Made by a program: the position numbers and the translations under genes. From assembly GCA_965205545.1 (NCBI GenBank), contig OZ242170.1:1364001-1428000 (forward strand): a DNA stretch of 64,000 bases, written 5' to 3'. This DNA is from Bin55 sp965205545. GTDB taxonomy: Bacteria > Pseudomonadota > Gammaproteobacteria > Pseudomonadales > Azotimanducaceae. Of the stretch, positions 17,482 to 25,469 are shown piece by piece. Below the pieces are notes generated by a model, which was not told the origin of the DNA, made no database searches, and saw only the letters and a list, made by a program, of their open reading frames with translations. Numbering within the stretch: position 1 is the first letter of the stretch; the number at the start of each line of letters is the position of its first letter.

Positions 17482-17902
17482 CCGGTCCATCGTTCGTCAG
17501 CGAGACTTGCATATCTGCGCCGAATTCTCCGACTGCCACTTTATCAAGTTGATGAAAATCTCGAATTTGCTCTACAAAGAACTCGTAGAGTTCCATAGCA
17601 CGTTCCGGGAGTTCTGCACCAGAAAAGTCAGGACGATTACCCCGCGACGCGGCGGCCGCCAACGTAAACTGGGAAACGACCAAAATCTCTCCTGTAATGT
17701 CGGCAACCGAGAGATCCATTGGGCGACCGTTGCCTGGGAATATTCGATGATTTACAATCTTTTTCGCTAGCCAGCTTGCGTGTTCCTCTTGGTCTCCACG
17801 AGCTACCGCCACGAACAGCAAAATCCCAGAACCAATAGACGAAATCAAGGTCTCACCAACTCTTACACGCGCAGAAGACACCCGTTGTAGAAGCGCAATC
17901 AA
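17447..17902 (-). CDS. dtd: D-aminoacyl-tRNA deacylase
   Basis: DTD hydrolyses D-amino acids (and glycine) mischarged on tRNA, protecting translation. The 151-residue protein carries both family motifs: SQFTLAAA and the Gly-Pro motif NDGPVT near the C-terminus. TTG 17902 was chosen as start because it gives the canonical MIALLQRVSSARVRV and has GGAGG eight nt upstream; an in-frame ATG at 17917 overlaps that Shine-Dalgarno. It is convergent with tatC and divergent from the PP-loop gene by about 30 nt. Confidence 0.94.
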   Translation of the reverse strand: MIALLQRVSSARVRVGETLISSIGSGILLFVAVARGDQEEHASWLAKKIVNHRIFPGNGRPMDLSVADITGEILVVSQFTLAAAASRGNRPDFSGAELPERAMELYEFFVEQIRDFHQLDKVAVGEFGADMQVSLTNDGPVTILLSRGGSS

Positions 17903-17932
17903 TGCAAATTCCTCCATCTGAATCCATTGTCA

Positions 17933-18994
17933 ATGCCAATCGCTAACGCTCCCAAAGCCATCGCACTAATCTCTGGTGGTTTGGACTCGATGCTTGCCGC
18001 CAAAGTTGTAGCGGACCAAGGCGTAGACGTCGAAGGCGTGAACTTCTATACGGGATTTTGCGTGGAAGGGCACACACATGCTATCCGAAGGCGGGACAAA
18101 GCAAAACCGAAGCGCAACAACGCGCTTTGGGTGGCGGAGCAATTGGGCATCAAGTTGCATGTCGTCGATGTCGTAGAAGAGTACAAAAATGTTGTTCTAA
18201 GCCCTAAACATGGCTATGGAAAAAATTTGAACCCGTGCTTGGATTGCAAGATATTCATGGTTGGCAAGGCCATGGAAATGGTTGGTTTCCACGGCAGTCA
18301 CTTTGACTTTGCCATAACTGGCGAGGTCATTGGGCAACGACCAAAATCCCAACGAAAGGAAACTATGCCGATAATCGCAAAGGAATCGCAAGCAAACGAT
18401 CGACTTCTCCGGCCGCTATGTGCCAAGAATTTGCCCGAGACCTTGCCCGAACGCGAAGGCTGGGTCAATCGCAATGAGCTCTTTGGGATGAGTGGACGTT
18501 CACGCAAGCCTCAAATGGAGCTGGCAAGCCAGTTCGGCTTCAAGGACTACGCACAACCCGCTGGCGGATGCTGTTTTCTTACGGACGAAGGGTATTCCAA
18601 GAAACTTGGCGATCTGTGGACGGCTCGTAGCGAGAGAGACTACGAACTGGATGACATAGTGCTACTTAAAGTTGGCCGACACATTCGTCCTAATCCCAGG
18701 TTCAAGATGATGATCGCGCGCGACGAAGGAGAGAGTCGATTCCTGGAGGGCTATCGCAAGGCTTACGTGAGTCTACGCGCAGCAAACCGTCGAGGACCGT
18801 TGGCTCTGATCGATGGAGATGCCAATCCAAACGACATCGAGCTTGCGGCTCGAGTCGTTGCTCGCTATAGCAAACGACACAGTGACGAGCAAGCAATCGT
18901 CGATGTAAATTACGTAGACGGAACCGCTGAGTCCCTCGCTACAGTGCCGTTCGAACCCTACGAGATTCCTGACGAATGGCATGTGGGTGCATAG
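17933..18994 (+). CDS. PP-loop ATPase, tRNA thiolase-like (ThiI/MnmA-type) with NFACT-R-like C-terminus
   Basis: The 353-residue protein has an adenylating PP-loop SGGLDS near the N-terminus (ALISGGLDSMLAAKV), a conserved NPCLDCKIFM cysteine pair near residue 100, and AGGCCFLT near 210. The C-terminal third (KVGRHIRPNPRFKMMIARDE) looks like an NFACT-R-type RNA-binding module. Such proteins are often annotated as tRNA 2-thiouridine enzymes, but this one is distinct from MnmA proper. The overlapping TusA-like gene supports a sulfur-transfer role on RNA. ATG 17933 was preferred over TTG 17927. Exact substrate unknown. Confidence 0.8.
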   Translation: MPIANAPKAIALISGGLDSMLAAKVVADQGVDVEGVNFYTGFCVEGHTHAIRRRDKAKPKRNNALWVAEQLGIKLHVVDVVEEYKNVVLSPKHGYGKNLNPCLDCKIFMVGKAMEMVGFHGSHFDFAITGEVIGQRPKSQRKETMPIIAKESQANDRLLRPLCAKNLPETLPEREGWVNRNELFGMSGRSRKPQMELASQFGFKDYAQPAGGCCFLTDEGYSKKLGDLWTARSERDYELDDIVLLKVGRHIRPNPRFKMMIARDEGESRFLEGYRKAYVSLRAANRRGPLALIDGDANPNDIELAARVVARYSKRHSDEQAIVDVNYVDGTAESLATVPFEPYEIPDEWHVGA

Positions 18995-19233
18995 AGTCTT
19001 TGAAGGAAGTCGACGCCACGGGCACGTTGTGCCCGATTCCGCTGATTCGTGCTCAGGATTTTGTGCGCAGCGTTAAACCAGGCGACAAATTCGCATTGCT
19101 AGCCAATGATCCCGGCGTCCATCAAGACATTCCTGCGTGGTGTCGCATGCACGGGCACGAAATCGTCTCGACATCGGAGAATTGTCACGTGATTCGCATG
19201 GTAATACGAACTGCAGGAGCAGACTCTAGCTGA
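18976..19233 (+). CDS. TusA-like sulfurtransferase
   Basis: The 85-residue protein has the TusA core EVDATGTLCPIPLIRAQDFV with the reactive Cys in the CPxP motif, and FALLANDPGVHQDIPAWCRMHGHE matching the second half of the family. TusA-type proteins carry persulfide sulfur to acceptor enzymes. It overlaps the PP-loop gene by 19 nt; TTG at 19000 is an alternative start that would remove the overlap. The pairing suggests it feeds sulfur to that PP-loop enzyme. Confidence 0.88.
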   Translation: MACGCIESLKEVDATGTLCPIPLIRAQDFVRSVKPGDKFALLANDPGVHQDIPAWCRMHGHEIVSTSENCHVIRMVIRTAGADSS

Positions 19234-19305
19234 CACGATTTTGACGCGGGAACTGCTCCTGAAATTGCGATGGGACACTTTATCACCTGACGAATTGACT
19301 CCCCA

Positions 19306-19770
19306 GTGCCTGTCCATATAGTCCTATATCAACCGGAAATCCCGCCAAATACCGGAAACGTAATTCGACTGGCCGCGAACACGGGTTCAACATTGACCTT
19401 GGTTGCGCCATTGGGGTTTGAGTTGGCGGACTCCAAGCTTAAGCGTGCGGGACTTGACTATCGCGAGTGGGCAAACATACGAGTATGTGATTCGCTTGAC
19501 GCTGCCCTGAAATCCTCTAATTTGAGCCGTGTGTTTGCATTCACTACCAAAGCAAGTCGGGTCTACAGCGACGTTCAATATCAGGAGGACGATGTATTGT
19601 TGTTTGGGCCTGAAACTCGAGGTCTACCAGCACACGTCAGGGATAAGTTCAAAGATCGATGTGTGCGCATTCCAATGCTTCCAAACTCTCGAAGCCTTAA
19701 TCTGGCGAACTCTGTGGCAGTCGCCGTCTATGAAGCTTGGCGTCAACTTGGCTACGATGGATTTAGTTGA
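19306..19770 (+). CDS. trmL: tRNA (cytidine(34)-2'-O)-methyltransferase TrmL
   Basis: TrmL, a SPOUT enzyme, 2'-O-methylates the wobble base of tRNA-Leu isoacceptors. The 154-residue product is family length and shows LYQPEIPPNTGNVIRLAANT, LLFGPETRGLP and IPMLPNSRSLNLANSVAVAVYE, the knot-forming SAM site. GTG start. It is convergent with secB, with an 8-nt overlap. In E. coli trmL and secB are also close, separated by cysE and gpsA, which are absent here. Confidence 0.95.
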   Translation: MPVHIVLYQPEIPPNTGNVIRLAANTGSTLTLVAPLGFELADSKLKRAGLDYREWANIRVCDSLDAALKSSNLSRVFAFTTKASRVYSDVQYQEDDVLLFGPETRGLPAHVRDKFKDRCVRIPMLPNSRSLNLANSVAVAVYEAWRQLGYDGFS

Positions 19771-20233
19771 GCACCTCATCGGTGGACGTCGCCTTTGACA
19801 TGCCGAGCTGACGCTCGTGCATCGCTTGCCGAATCAAGTTTTCAAGATTTACGGGAGCAACTGCAAAGGCGGGGAAGGTACCCTTGACAGCAACGCTGTC
19901 GATAGCTTCGCGAGCATAGGGAAACAGCAGGTTGGGACAGTCCACGGTCAGAATGCGGTTCCGATCAACCTCTTCCGAAATAGAGAAAATGCCAGCTTGT
20001 TCAACAGAAATCGTACACGCTGGACGCGATCCAAGTTCTGCTCGCAGATGCAGCTTAATGACCACCTCGAAGCGCTGCTCTTCCAACTTGCGGTGACTTA
20101 CTTCGATCTCAAGCTTGACTTGAGGCCTCCATTTCAGTTCAAAGAGTTCGGGTACATCCCCGGGCTCAAAATTCAGCTTGCGCAAGTAAATGCGTTCGAC
20201 CGTATAGTCTGATTTGATATTGGTGCTAGCCAA
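19763..20233 (-). CDS. secB: Protein-export chaperone SecB
   Basis: SecB is the tetrameric cytosolic chaperone that delivers preproteins to SecA. The 156 residues match the family through ERIYLRKLNFEPGDVPELF, LDVxQAGIF-like SVEQAGIFSIS, and the signature LLFPYAREAIDSVAVKGTFP. It lies four nt downstream of the rhodanese gene, so the two are probably co-transcribed; grxC, usually between them, is missing. Confidence 0.95.
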   Translation of the reverse strand: MASTNIKSDYTVERIYLRKLNFEPGDVPELFELKWRPQVKLEIEVSHRKLEEQRFEVVIKLHLRAELGSRPACTISVEQAGIFSISEEVDRNRILTVDCPNLLFPYAREAIDSVAVKGTFPAFAVAPVNLENLIRQAMHERQLGMSKATSTDEVLN

Positions 20234-20237
20234 GTAA

Positions 20238-20654
20238 TTAGCCCTTTTCGACCGGCAAATTCTCGTTGCGCCATTCCAAGAGGCCGCCGCGTAACTTCGC
20301 TACATTTTCGAACCCAGCCTTCTTCAACATTGTTCCAGCGAGGCTGGAATGCTGCCCCATTTTGCATGCCACTATGACGGGGGACGTCTTGTACTTCTCC
20401 AATTCCTTGAGACGCGATTGCAGCGAGGCGATCGGAATGTTCATCGCTTTGGGTATGTGCCCCTCCGAATACTCCTTGGTATCTCGAATGTCCAACACAA
20501 CCGCGCTCTCTCGATTCATCAGGTTGACTAGCTCCTGCGAAGTCACAGTTTTGCCTCCCCGCTTGACTTCATTTCGCACGAAAAGCACGATCAAGACAAG
20601 GAAAATCCCTACGAGAAGCGGGTGGTTCCCAATAAAGGTAAAAAGCTCAGACAA
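20238..20654 (-). CDS. Membrane-anchored rhodanese-like protein (YibN-type)
   Basis: The 138-residue protein has an N-terminal membrane segment (about 10-26, PLLVGIFLVLIVLFV) and a single rhodanese domain with active-site loop ACKMGQHS, whose Cys is positioned to carry a persulfide, and LDIRDTKEYSEGHIPKAMNI. E. coli YibN has the same layout and neighbours (secB side and gpmI side). Its sulfur acceptor is unknown. Confidence 0.9.
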   Translation of the reverse strand: MSELFTFIGNHPLLVGIFLVLIVLFVRNEVKRGGKTVTSQELVNLMNRESAVVLDIRDTKEYSEGHIPKAMNIPIASLQSRLKELEKYKTSPVIVACKMGQHSSLAGTMLKKAGFENVAKLRGGLLEWRNENLPVEKG

Positions 20655-20749
20655 TCGAAGAATTCAGGTAGCGTCAACTCGTGCAATTATAGAAAGCATC
20701 ATTGGCGGATTCTCTAAAATCGCATGGTAAACACTGTATTCGTTGCTTC

Positions 20750-22300
20750 TTGACTACAACGCTACTAATCGTCTTGGATGGCTGGGGTTATGGAGAACCA
20801 GGACCTTTCAATGCGATCAACGTCGCCAATACTCCGGTATGGGATTACCACTGGAATAACTGTCCTCGCACGCTACTTGCCTGTTCGGGACGAGACGTCG
20901 GTTTGCCAGACGGACAGATGGGAAATTCCGAAGTTGGCCATATGGCCATTGGAGCGGGACGCGTTGTAGATCAGGACTTGACGCGAATCGACAAGTCCAT
21001 AACGGATCGCACTCTCTTCAACAATCCGATTGTGCAGAGAATCACCGATCGCGCAGACCAAGAACGTATTGTTCATGTCATGGGCTTACTGTCTCCTGGA
21101 GGCGTTCACAGTCACGAAAACCACATCTTGGCGCTTGTTGAGCACCTAGCAACTTCCTTAGTGAAAACCAAGCTTCATGCCTTTTTGGATGGTAGAGACA
21201 CACCTCCCAAGAGCGCTGTGCAGTCCCTAGCGCCATTAGAAGAAAGACTCGCCGGTTATCCGCATGCAGACATCGCATCGGTTTGTGGCCGCTTCTATGC
21301 CATGGATCGAGACTCGAGATGGGACCGGACAAAATCCGCATTCGACATGCTACTTGGCTCCTCGAGTGTACAACAGGCCGAAGATTCAGTAGCAGCGCTC
21401 AACGCTGCCTATGACCGCGGCGAGACTGACGAATTTGTCCAACCGACTCGCACGAACCAATTCGTGCCCATACAAGACGGAGATACCGTAATCTTCATGA
21501 ATTTTCGCGCAGACCGTGCGCGTCAATTGTCACGGGCGTTTGTACGTGATGATTTCCAAGACTTCGTCAGATTTCGTAGACCTCGCATTAACCAGTTTGT
21601 CACACTGACCAAATACGCCGACGACATCAATTCCGGCAGTTTGTCTGTTCCTGTCACAACGTTGTTTGAACCTCAGCACATACGCAACACACTTGGAGAA
21701 TGCGTTGCTAACGCCGACCTGACACAACTACGCATCGCCGAATCAGAAAAATCTGCACATGTGACCTATTTCTTCTCGGGCGGAGTTGAGCATGTGTTCG
21801 ATAAGGAGTGCAGGAGAATCTTCGATTCGCTGCAAGTTTCGACCTACGACTTGCACCCTAGAATGCGTGCAGACGCCATAACAAACGAAATCGTAAATTC
21901 CCTGCTTGACGACAAGTATTCGGTCGTAATCTGCAATTTCGCGAATGGCGACATGGTTGGGCATACCGGGAATTTCGATGCGGCCGTTAAGGCGGTCGAG
22001 TGCTTGGATGAATGCTTAGGCAGAATCCTCGAAGCCTGCAAGCGAACAGCATCCGACTGCTTCATTACGGCTGATCATGGCAACGTTGAGAGCATGTTCA
22101 GTCAAGCAAGTGACCAGCCCAATACCGCCCACACAAACAACCTCGTTCCGTTTGTATATGTCGGTTCACGAGACATCCATCTGGCGGGATCTGGTTCGCT
22201 TAGCGATGTTGCACCATCCATGCTGGATGTCATGAACCTACCCATTCCAGCAGAAATGACGGGCAATTCCCTGATTCGCAATAGCCACGCTGACAAATGA
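20750..22300 (+). CDS. gpmI: 2,3-bisphosphoglycerate-independent phosphoglycerate mutase
   Basis: It interconverts 3- and 2-phosphoglycerate using Mn2+ and a phosphoserine intermediate. The 516 residues carry VLDGWGYGEPG at the N-terminus, the catalytic serine in GQMGNSEVGHMAIGAGR, FLDGRDTPPKSA, and metal sites ADHGNVESM and AHTNNLVPF. No ATG lies before the conserved core; TTG 20750 (LTTTLLIVLDGWG) starts where homologues do, while TTG 20702 would add 16 non-conserved residues. Upstream region shared with the divergent rhodanese gene; envC follows. Confidence 0.93.
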   Translation: MTTTLLIVLDGWGYGEPGPFNAINVANTPVWDYHWNNCPRTLLACSGRDVGLPDGQMGNSEVGHMAIGAGRVVDQDLTRIDKSITDRTLFNNPIVQRITDRADQERIVHVMGLLSPGGVHSHENHILALVEHLATSLVKTKLHAFLDGRDTPPKSAVQSLAPLEERLAGYPHADIASVCGRFYAMDRDSRWDRTKSAFDMLLGSSSVQQAEDSVAALNAAYDRGETDEFVQPTRTNQFVPIQDGDTVIFMNFRADRARQLSRAFVRDDFQDFVRFRRPRINQFVTLTKYADDINSGSLSVPVTTLFEPQHIRNTLGECVANADLTQLRIAESEKSAHVTYFFSGGVEHVFDKECRRIFDSLQVSTYDLHPRMRADAITNEIVNSLLDDKYSVVICNFANGDMVGHTGNFDAAVKAVECLDECLGRILEACKRTASDCFITADHGNVESMFSQASDQPNTAHTNNLVPFVYVGSRDIHLAGSGSLSDVAPSMLDVMNLPIPAEMTGNSLIRNSHADK

Positions 22301-22306
22301 GTTGAG

Positions 22307-23485
22307 ATGCATATGCTCGCTCGATTGGACAGAGTCCATGGGCACCGACTTGTGCCGCTTGCCCTTCTGTTGGTCTGTCTTCCAAGTTCAATTGCGCTCG
22401 GTCAAAACGACAACTTGCAGGAGCGTTTATCCGACGTCCTCGAGGAACTCAACACGAAGCAAGACTGGATTGGGCAAGCTGACCGCAGGGTGCGCGACCT
22501 ACAAGAGTCCGTCCGAGTAGCCGATAAAGAGGTAGCAGATGCTGGTTTGCACATCGCCGTACTTCAAGGGAACATATCCCGGATCGAGGATCGCATTGGC
22601 GAGCAAGAACAGCAAGCCGCTTCGGCTAGAGAAAAAGTGTTGAAGTTGACCTCGTCAGTCAAGTGGCACATCAACCTTGCTTACCGATTGCAACGCAGAC
22701 ATTGGCTTAAAGCGTTCTTCGAGCAGGAAAGTGTCCAAAAGAATGATCGCTACGTAAAGTACCACCAATACTTCGTCAACTCCAAAACCGATTCCATTCA
22801 AAGTTTCTCGGATTTGCTGAGTGAGCTTCACACAGTCATCGTTGGCCTACGCGATGATCGCGACCTGCTTGAGGATCAAGAATTGGAATGGGCGAGTCAA
22901 TTGGCGCACTACAACGAGGAAAGCGAATCCAGAAGAGTACAGATTGCAAGACTGAATGACGAGATCAAGGACACGCAACAAGAAGTAAACAAGTTGCTCG
23001 AAGACCGGCAGCGCCTTGAAGATCTATTGTCTGAAATAGAGCTCGCATCCGAACGTCCGTCGAATGTGGCCCAATTGAATGCGGACGAGGGTCAACCCAA
23101 ATTGCCATGGCCAACCAAAGGCAGAGTTCTAGTTGACTTTGGCGACTCTAGAGCTGATGGGCGACTCAAGTGGCAAGGTGTTCACATTGCCTCGGAAACG
23201 GGTTCCGATGTTGTGGCTGTGGCCCCCGGCAAGATTGTGTTTGCTGATTGGTTGCGTGGATTTGGAATGATGATCGTTGTTGACCACGGCGATGACCTAA
23301 TGTCCGTTTACGGTTATTGCGACGCTCTGCTTGCAAGATTCGGCGACAACGTGGAAGCTGGTGAAGCGATCGCTACAGTGGGTCAAAGTGGTGGGCAGAC
23401 TGTTCCCGGACTCTATTTTGAGGTGCGTTCCAAAGGAAAATCGATTGATCCAATCGAATGGTTAGAAGGAGAGGAACCTCAATAA
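22307..23485 (+). CDS. envC: Murein hydrolase activator EnvC (degenerate LytM)
   Basis: EnvC activates the amidases AmiA/AmiB at the division septum rather than cutting peptidoglycan itself. The 392-residue product has a signal peptide (about 1-32), a long coiled coil (about 35-255), and a C-terminal LytM/M23 domain. The zinc-ligand positions are lost (VHIASETGS, GLYFEVRSKG instead of HxxxD and HxH), as expected for EnvC. It begins 6 nt after gpmI, the usual order. Confidence 0.93.
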   Translation: MHMLARLDRVHGHRLVPLALLLVCLPSSIALGQNDNLQERLSDVLEELNTKQDWIGQADRRVRDLQESVRVADKEVADAGLHIAVLQGNISRIEDRIGEQEQQAASAREKVLKLTSSVKWHINLAYRLQRRHWLKAFFEQESVQKNDRYVKYHQYFVNSKTDSIQSFSDLLSELHTVIVGLRDDRDLLEDQELEWASQLAHYNEESESRRVQIARLNDEIKDTQQEVNKLLEDRQRLEDLLSEIELASERPSNVAQLNADEGQPKLPWPTKGRVLVDFGDSRADGRLKWQGVHIASETGSDVVAVAPGKIVFADWLRGFGMMIVVDHGDDLMSVYGYCDALLARFGDNVEAGEAIATVGQSGGQTVPGLYFEVRSKGKSIDPIEWLEGEEPQ

Positions 23486-23542
23486 GAAGAGTGTCTTGGC
23501 TCCTTGATTGGTTTGGTGTTTGAATCAGGTCCGCTTCAGCAC

Positions 23543-24289
23543 CTAGCCGGCACTTTGAGCAGTAAGCGTCGCGTTGGCTCGCCGGACATCGATGTTTCCT
23601 TCGTAGAGCGCAGTGCCGCAGATAACCCCAATTAGGTGCGGTTGTTTCTCTGCTATTTGAGCCAGTGCTTCAATGTCACGTTCGTCTCGCACACCTCCAG
23701 ACGCGATCACTGAAACGTCCGAACTGGCAAGCACTCTGAGTGTAGTCTCCAAATTGACACCATTTCGCATTCCGTCCCGTTGCACGTCTGTACAGACAAT
23801 GGCGAAAAGTGGGGCAGCAAGAAACTCCTCAAATGTCTCTTCTAAGGTCGCATCGGCAACGCGATTCCAACCGTGGGTGAGCACACTTTCGTTGCGAATG
23901 TCGAGTGCCAGAGCAAGCTTGCTTGGGTACTCGTCGGCAAGATTGCGAAACCTTATACGTCGCTCCAGTGCAAAAGTTCCAACAACAACCTGTGCAACTC
24001 CGCGGTCCAACCAAAGACGAACATCTTCCTCGGTTCGAATCCCTCCACCAAGCTGCACCGGAATGTCCCCCGTAACAGCCAAGATCGCCTGAACAGCGTC
24101 CACATTGAAAGTCCTGCCGGTAGTTGCACCATCCAAATCGACCACATGCAGTCGTCTAGCGCCACACTCAATCCAATGCTGCGCTACTTTGGCAGGATCG
24201 TCCCCGTAGACGATAGCAGTGTCCAAGACTCCTTTCTTCAGACGCACGCACTGCCCTTGGTGAAGGTCGATGGCTGGAATCAATTGCAT
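23543..24289 (-). CDS. hisA: 1-(5-phosphoribosyl)-5-[(5-phosphoribosylamino)methylideneamino]imidazole-4-carboxamide isomerase
   Basis: HisA is the TIM-barrel Amadori isomerase of histidine synthesis. The 248-residue protein starts MQLIPAIDLHQGQCVRLKKG, with catalytic Asp in PAIDL, VVDLDGA, the phosphate-binding QLGGGIRT and ASGGVRDERD loops, and the second catalytic Asp in VCTDVQRDG. It lies 26 nt after hisB. The usual hisH between them and hisF after it are not here. Confidence 0.96.
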   Translation of the reverse strand: MQLIPAIDLHQGQCVRLKKGVLDTAIVYGDDPAKVAQHWIECGARRLHVVDLDGATTGRTFNVDAVQAILAVTGDIPVQLGGGIRTEEDVRLWLDRGVAQVVVGTFALERRIRFRNLADEYPSKLALALDIRNESVLTHGWNRVADATLEETFEEFLAAPLFAIVCTDVQRDGMRNGVNLETTLRVLASSDVSVIASGGVRDERDIEALAQIAEKQPHLIGVICGTALYEGNIDVRRANATLTAQSAG

Positions 24290-24315
24290 GTAGACAGTGC
24301 TGCAGCAAACAACCG

Positions 24316-24909
24316 CTAGATAACACCCTTGGTGGATGGGATGCCAGATTCTCCTGTGTCAACAGCTATGGCCATGCGAATCGCTCGACCAAATGCCTTG
24401 AATATAGACTCAGCCTGATGGTGTGCATTGCGTCCACGTAAATTGTCGACGTGCAAACCGACAAAACTATGATTGACGAATCCTTGAAAAAACTCACGTA
24501 GCAAATCGACATCAAAGTCGCCAATTCGGGGACGAGTGAATTGAACGTTGTAGGTCAGTGAAGGCCTGCCGCAAAAGTCGACTACAACCCTTGACAGTGA
24601 TTCGTCAAGGGGCACATATGCATGACCGAATCGAGTCAATCCTTCCTTGTCGCCAAGAGCTTGAGCAAGAGCTTGCCCAATGGAGATTCCCACGTCTTCT
24701 ACAGTGTGGTGTGCATCTACGTCTATATCACCTTGCGCCTTGATTTTCAGATTAAGCATGCCATGACGAGCGAACTGATCTAGCATGTGATCGAAGAATG
24801 GCAAACCTGTCGAACAGTCGGATTGTCCCGATCCATCCAAGTCCAAGTTCACAGAGACTTCGGTCTCGAGTGTTTGGCGCGTAATAGAACTTGTCCGATC
24901 CCCAGACAC
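24316..24909 (-). CDS. hisB: Imidazoleglycerol-phosphate dehydratase
   Basis: This is the monofunctional IGP dehydratase, the Mn2+-dependent sixth step of histidine synthesis. The 197 residues show the paired metal motifs DAHHTVEDVGI and GRNAHHQAESIFKAFGRA, FFDHMLDQFARHG, and the conserved C-terminal STKGVI. There is no N-terminal phosphatase fusion as in E. coli HisB. Together with hisA it forms a two-gene unit. Confidence 0.96.
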   Translation of the reverse strand: MSGDRTSSITRQTLETEVSVNLDLDGSGQSDCSTGLPFFDHMLDQFARHGMLNLKIKAQGDIDVDAHHTVEDVGISIGQALAQALGDKEGLTRFGHAYVPLDESLSRVVVDFCGRPSLTYNVQFTRPRIGDFDVDLLREFFQGFVNHSFVGLHVDNLRGRNAHHQAESIFKAFGRAIRMAIAVDTGESGIPSTKGVI

Positions 24910-24990
24910 AACGGCTTTTCCTAAGCTAGGTGCACGGATTTTACAATTCGAATTTCAAGGTGACAGCACGTCACGTTTAGCTCCCCCCAA

Positions 24991-25386
24991 CTACAGTCTG
25001 TCGAGAAGGCTTCCGTAAGGCAAGTAGCGATTGGAAGAATTTTCCTTTATCCAGCTAGTGATTTCCCGCGAGTAGGATCCGCGCTGGCGTAAGACACTTA
25101 CCAAGGGAATCACAGGTGATTTTGCACCGCAATCAAACCCCGAATATTGCTCTTCACACAGAACGAACACTTTGATCCAACTGATGATGGTGTTGTCATC
25201 GGCGGGTTCAGCGAACTGTTTCCAATCACCTGCCTTCGCCATCAAGGCGACACGCATTGTTTCTAGATCCTCCTGGGTCAGAGGCAAATTCATCCCGTTG
25301 CGATCTCGCCACGCGTTGCTCAAAATAGCGCGATGATTGTCACCAAGAGAGATGGAACGCGGGTCCCACTGTTCTACATTTGTCAT
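24991..25386 (-). CDS. Hypothetical protein
   Basis: The 131-residue soluble protein is not recognised. It is predicted to be mainly helical, with two Cys (CEEQYSGFDC), no signal peptide and no membrane segment. It precedes hisB on the same strand with an 80-nt gap, and is divergent from mutY. The reading frame has normal composition and the segment is too long to be empty, so I consider it a probable gene. Confidence 0.6.
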   Translation of the reverse strand: MTNVEQWDPRSISLGDNHRAILSNAWRDRNGMNLPLTQEDLETMRVALMAKAGDWKQFAEPADDNTIISWIKVFVLCEEQYSGFDCGAKSPVIPLVSVLRQRGSYSREITSWIKENSSNRYLPYGSLLDRL

Positions 25387-25469
25387 CAGGACATGTCCGA
25401 TGCCAAGCCATACTTCTTACATTGGCTATCCTACACTCTTCGAAAAGCGCTGCGCAGAATGGAAGTCGG

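Noticed and set aside
25380..25469. Longer mutY from TTG 25380
   Set aside because: The extra residues are not conserved and overlap the divergent gene; TTG 25470 gives the family length.
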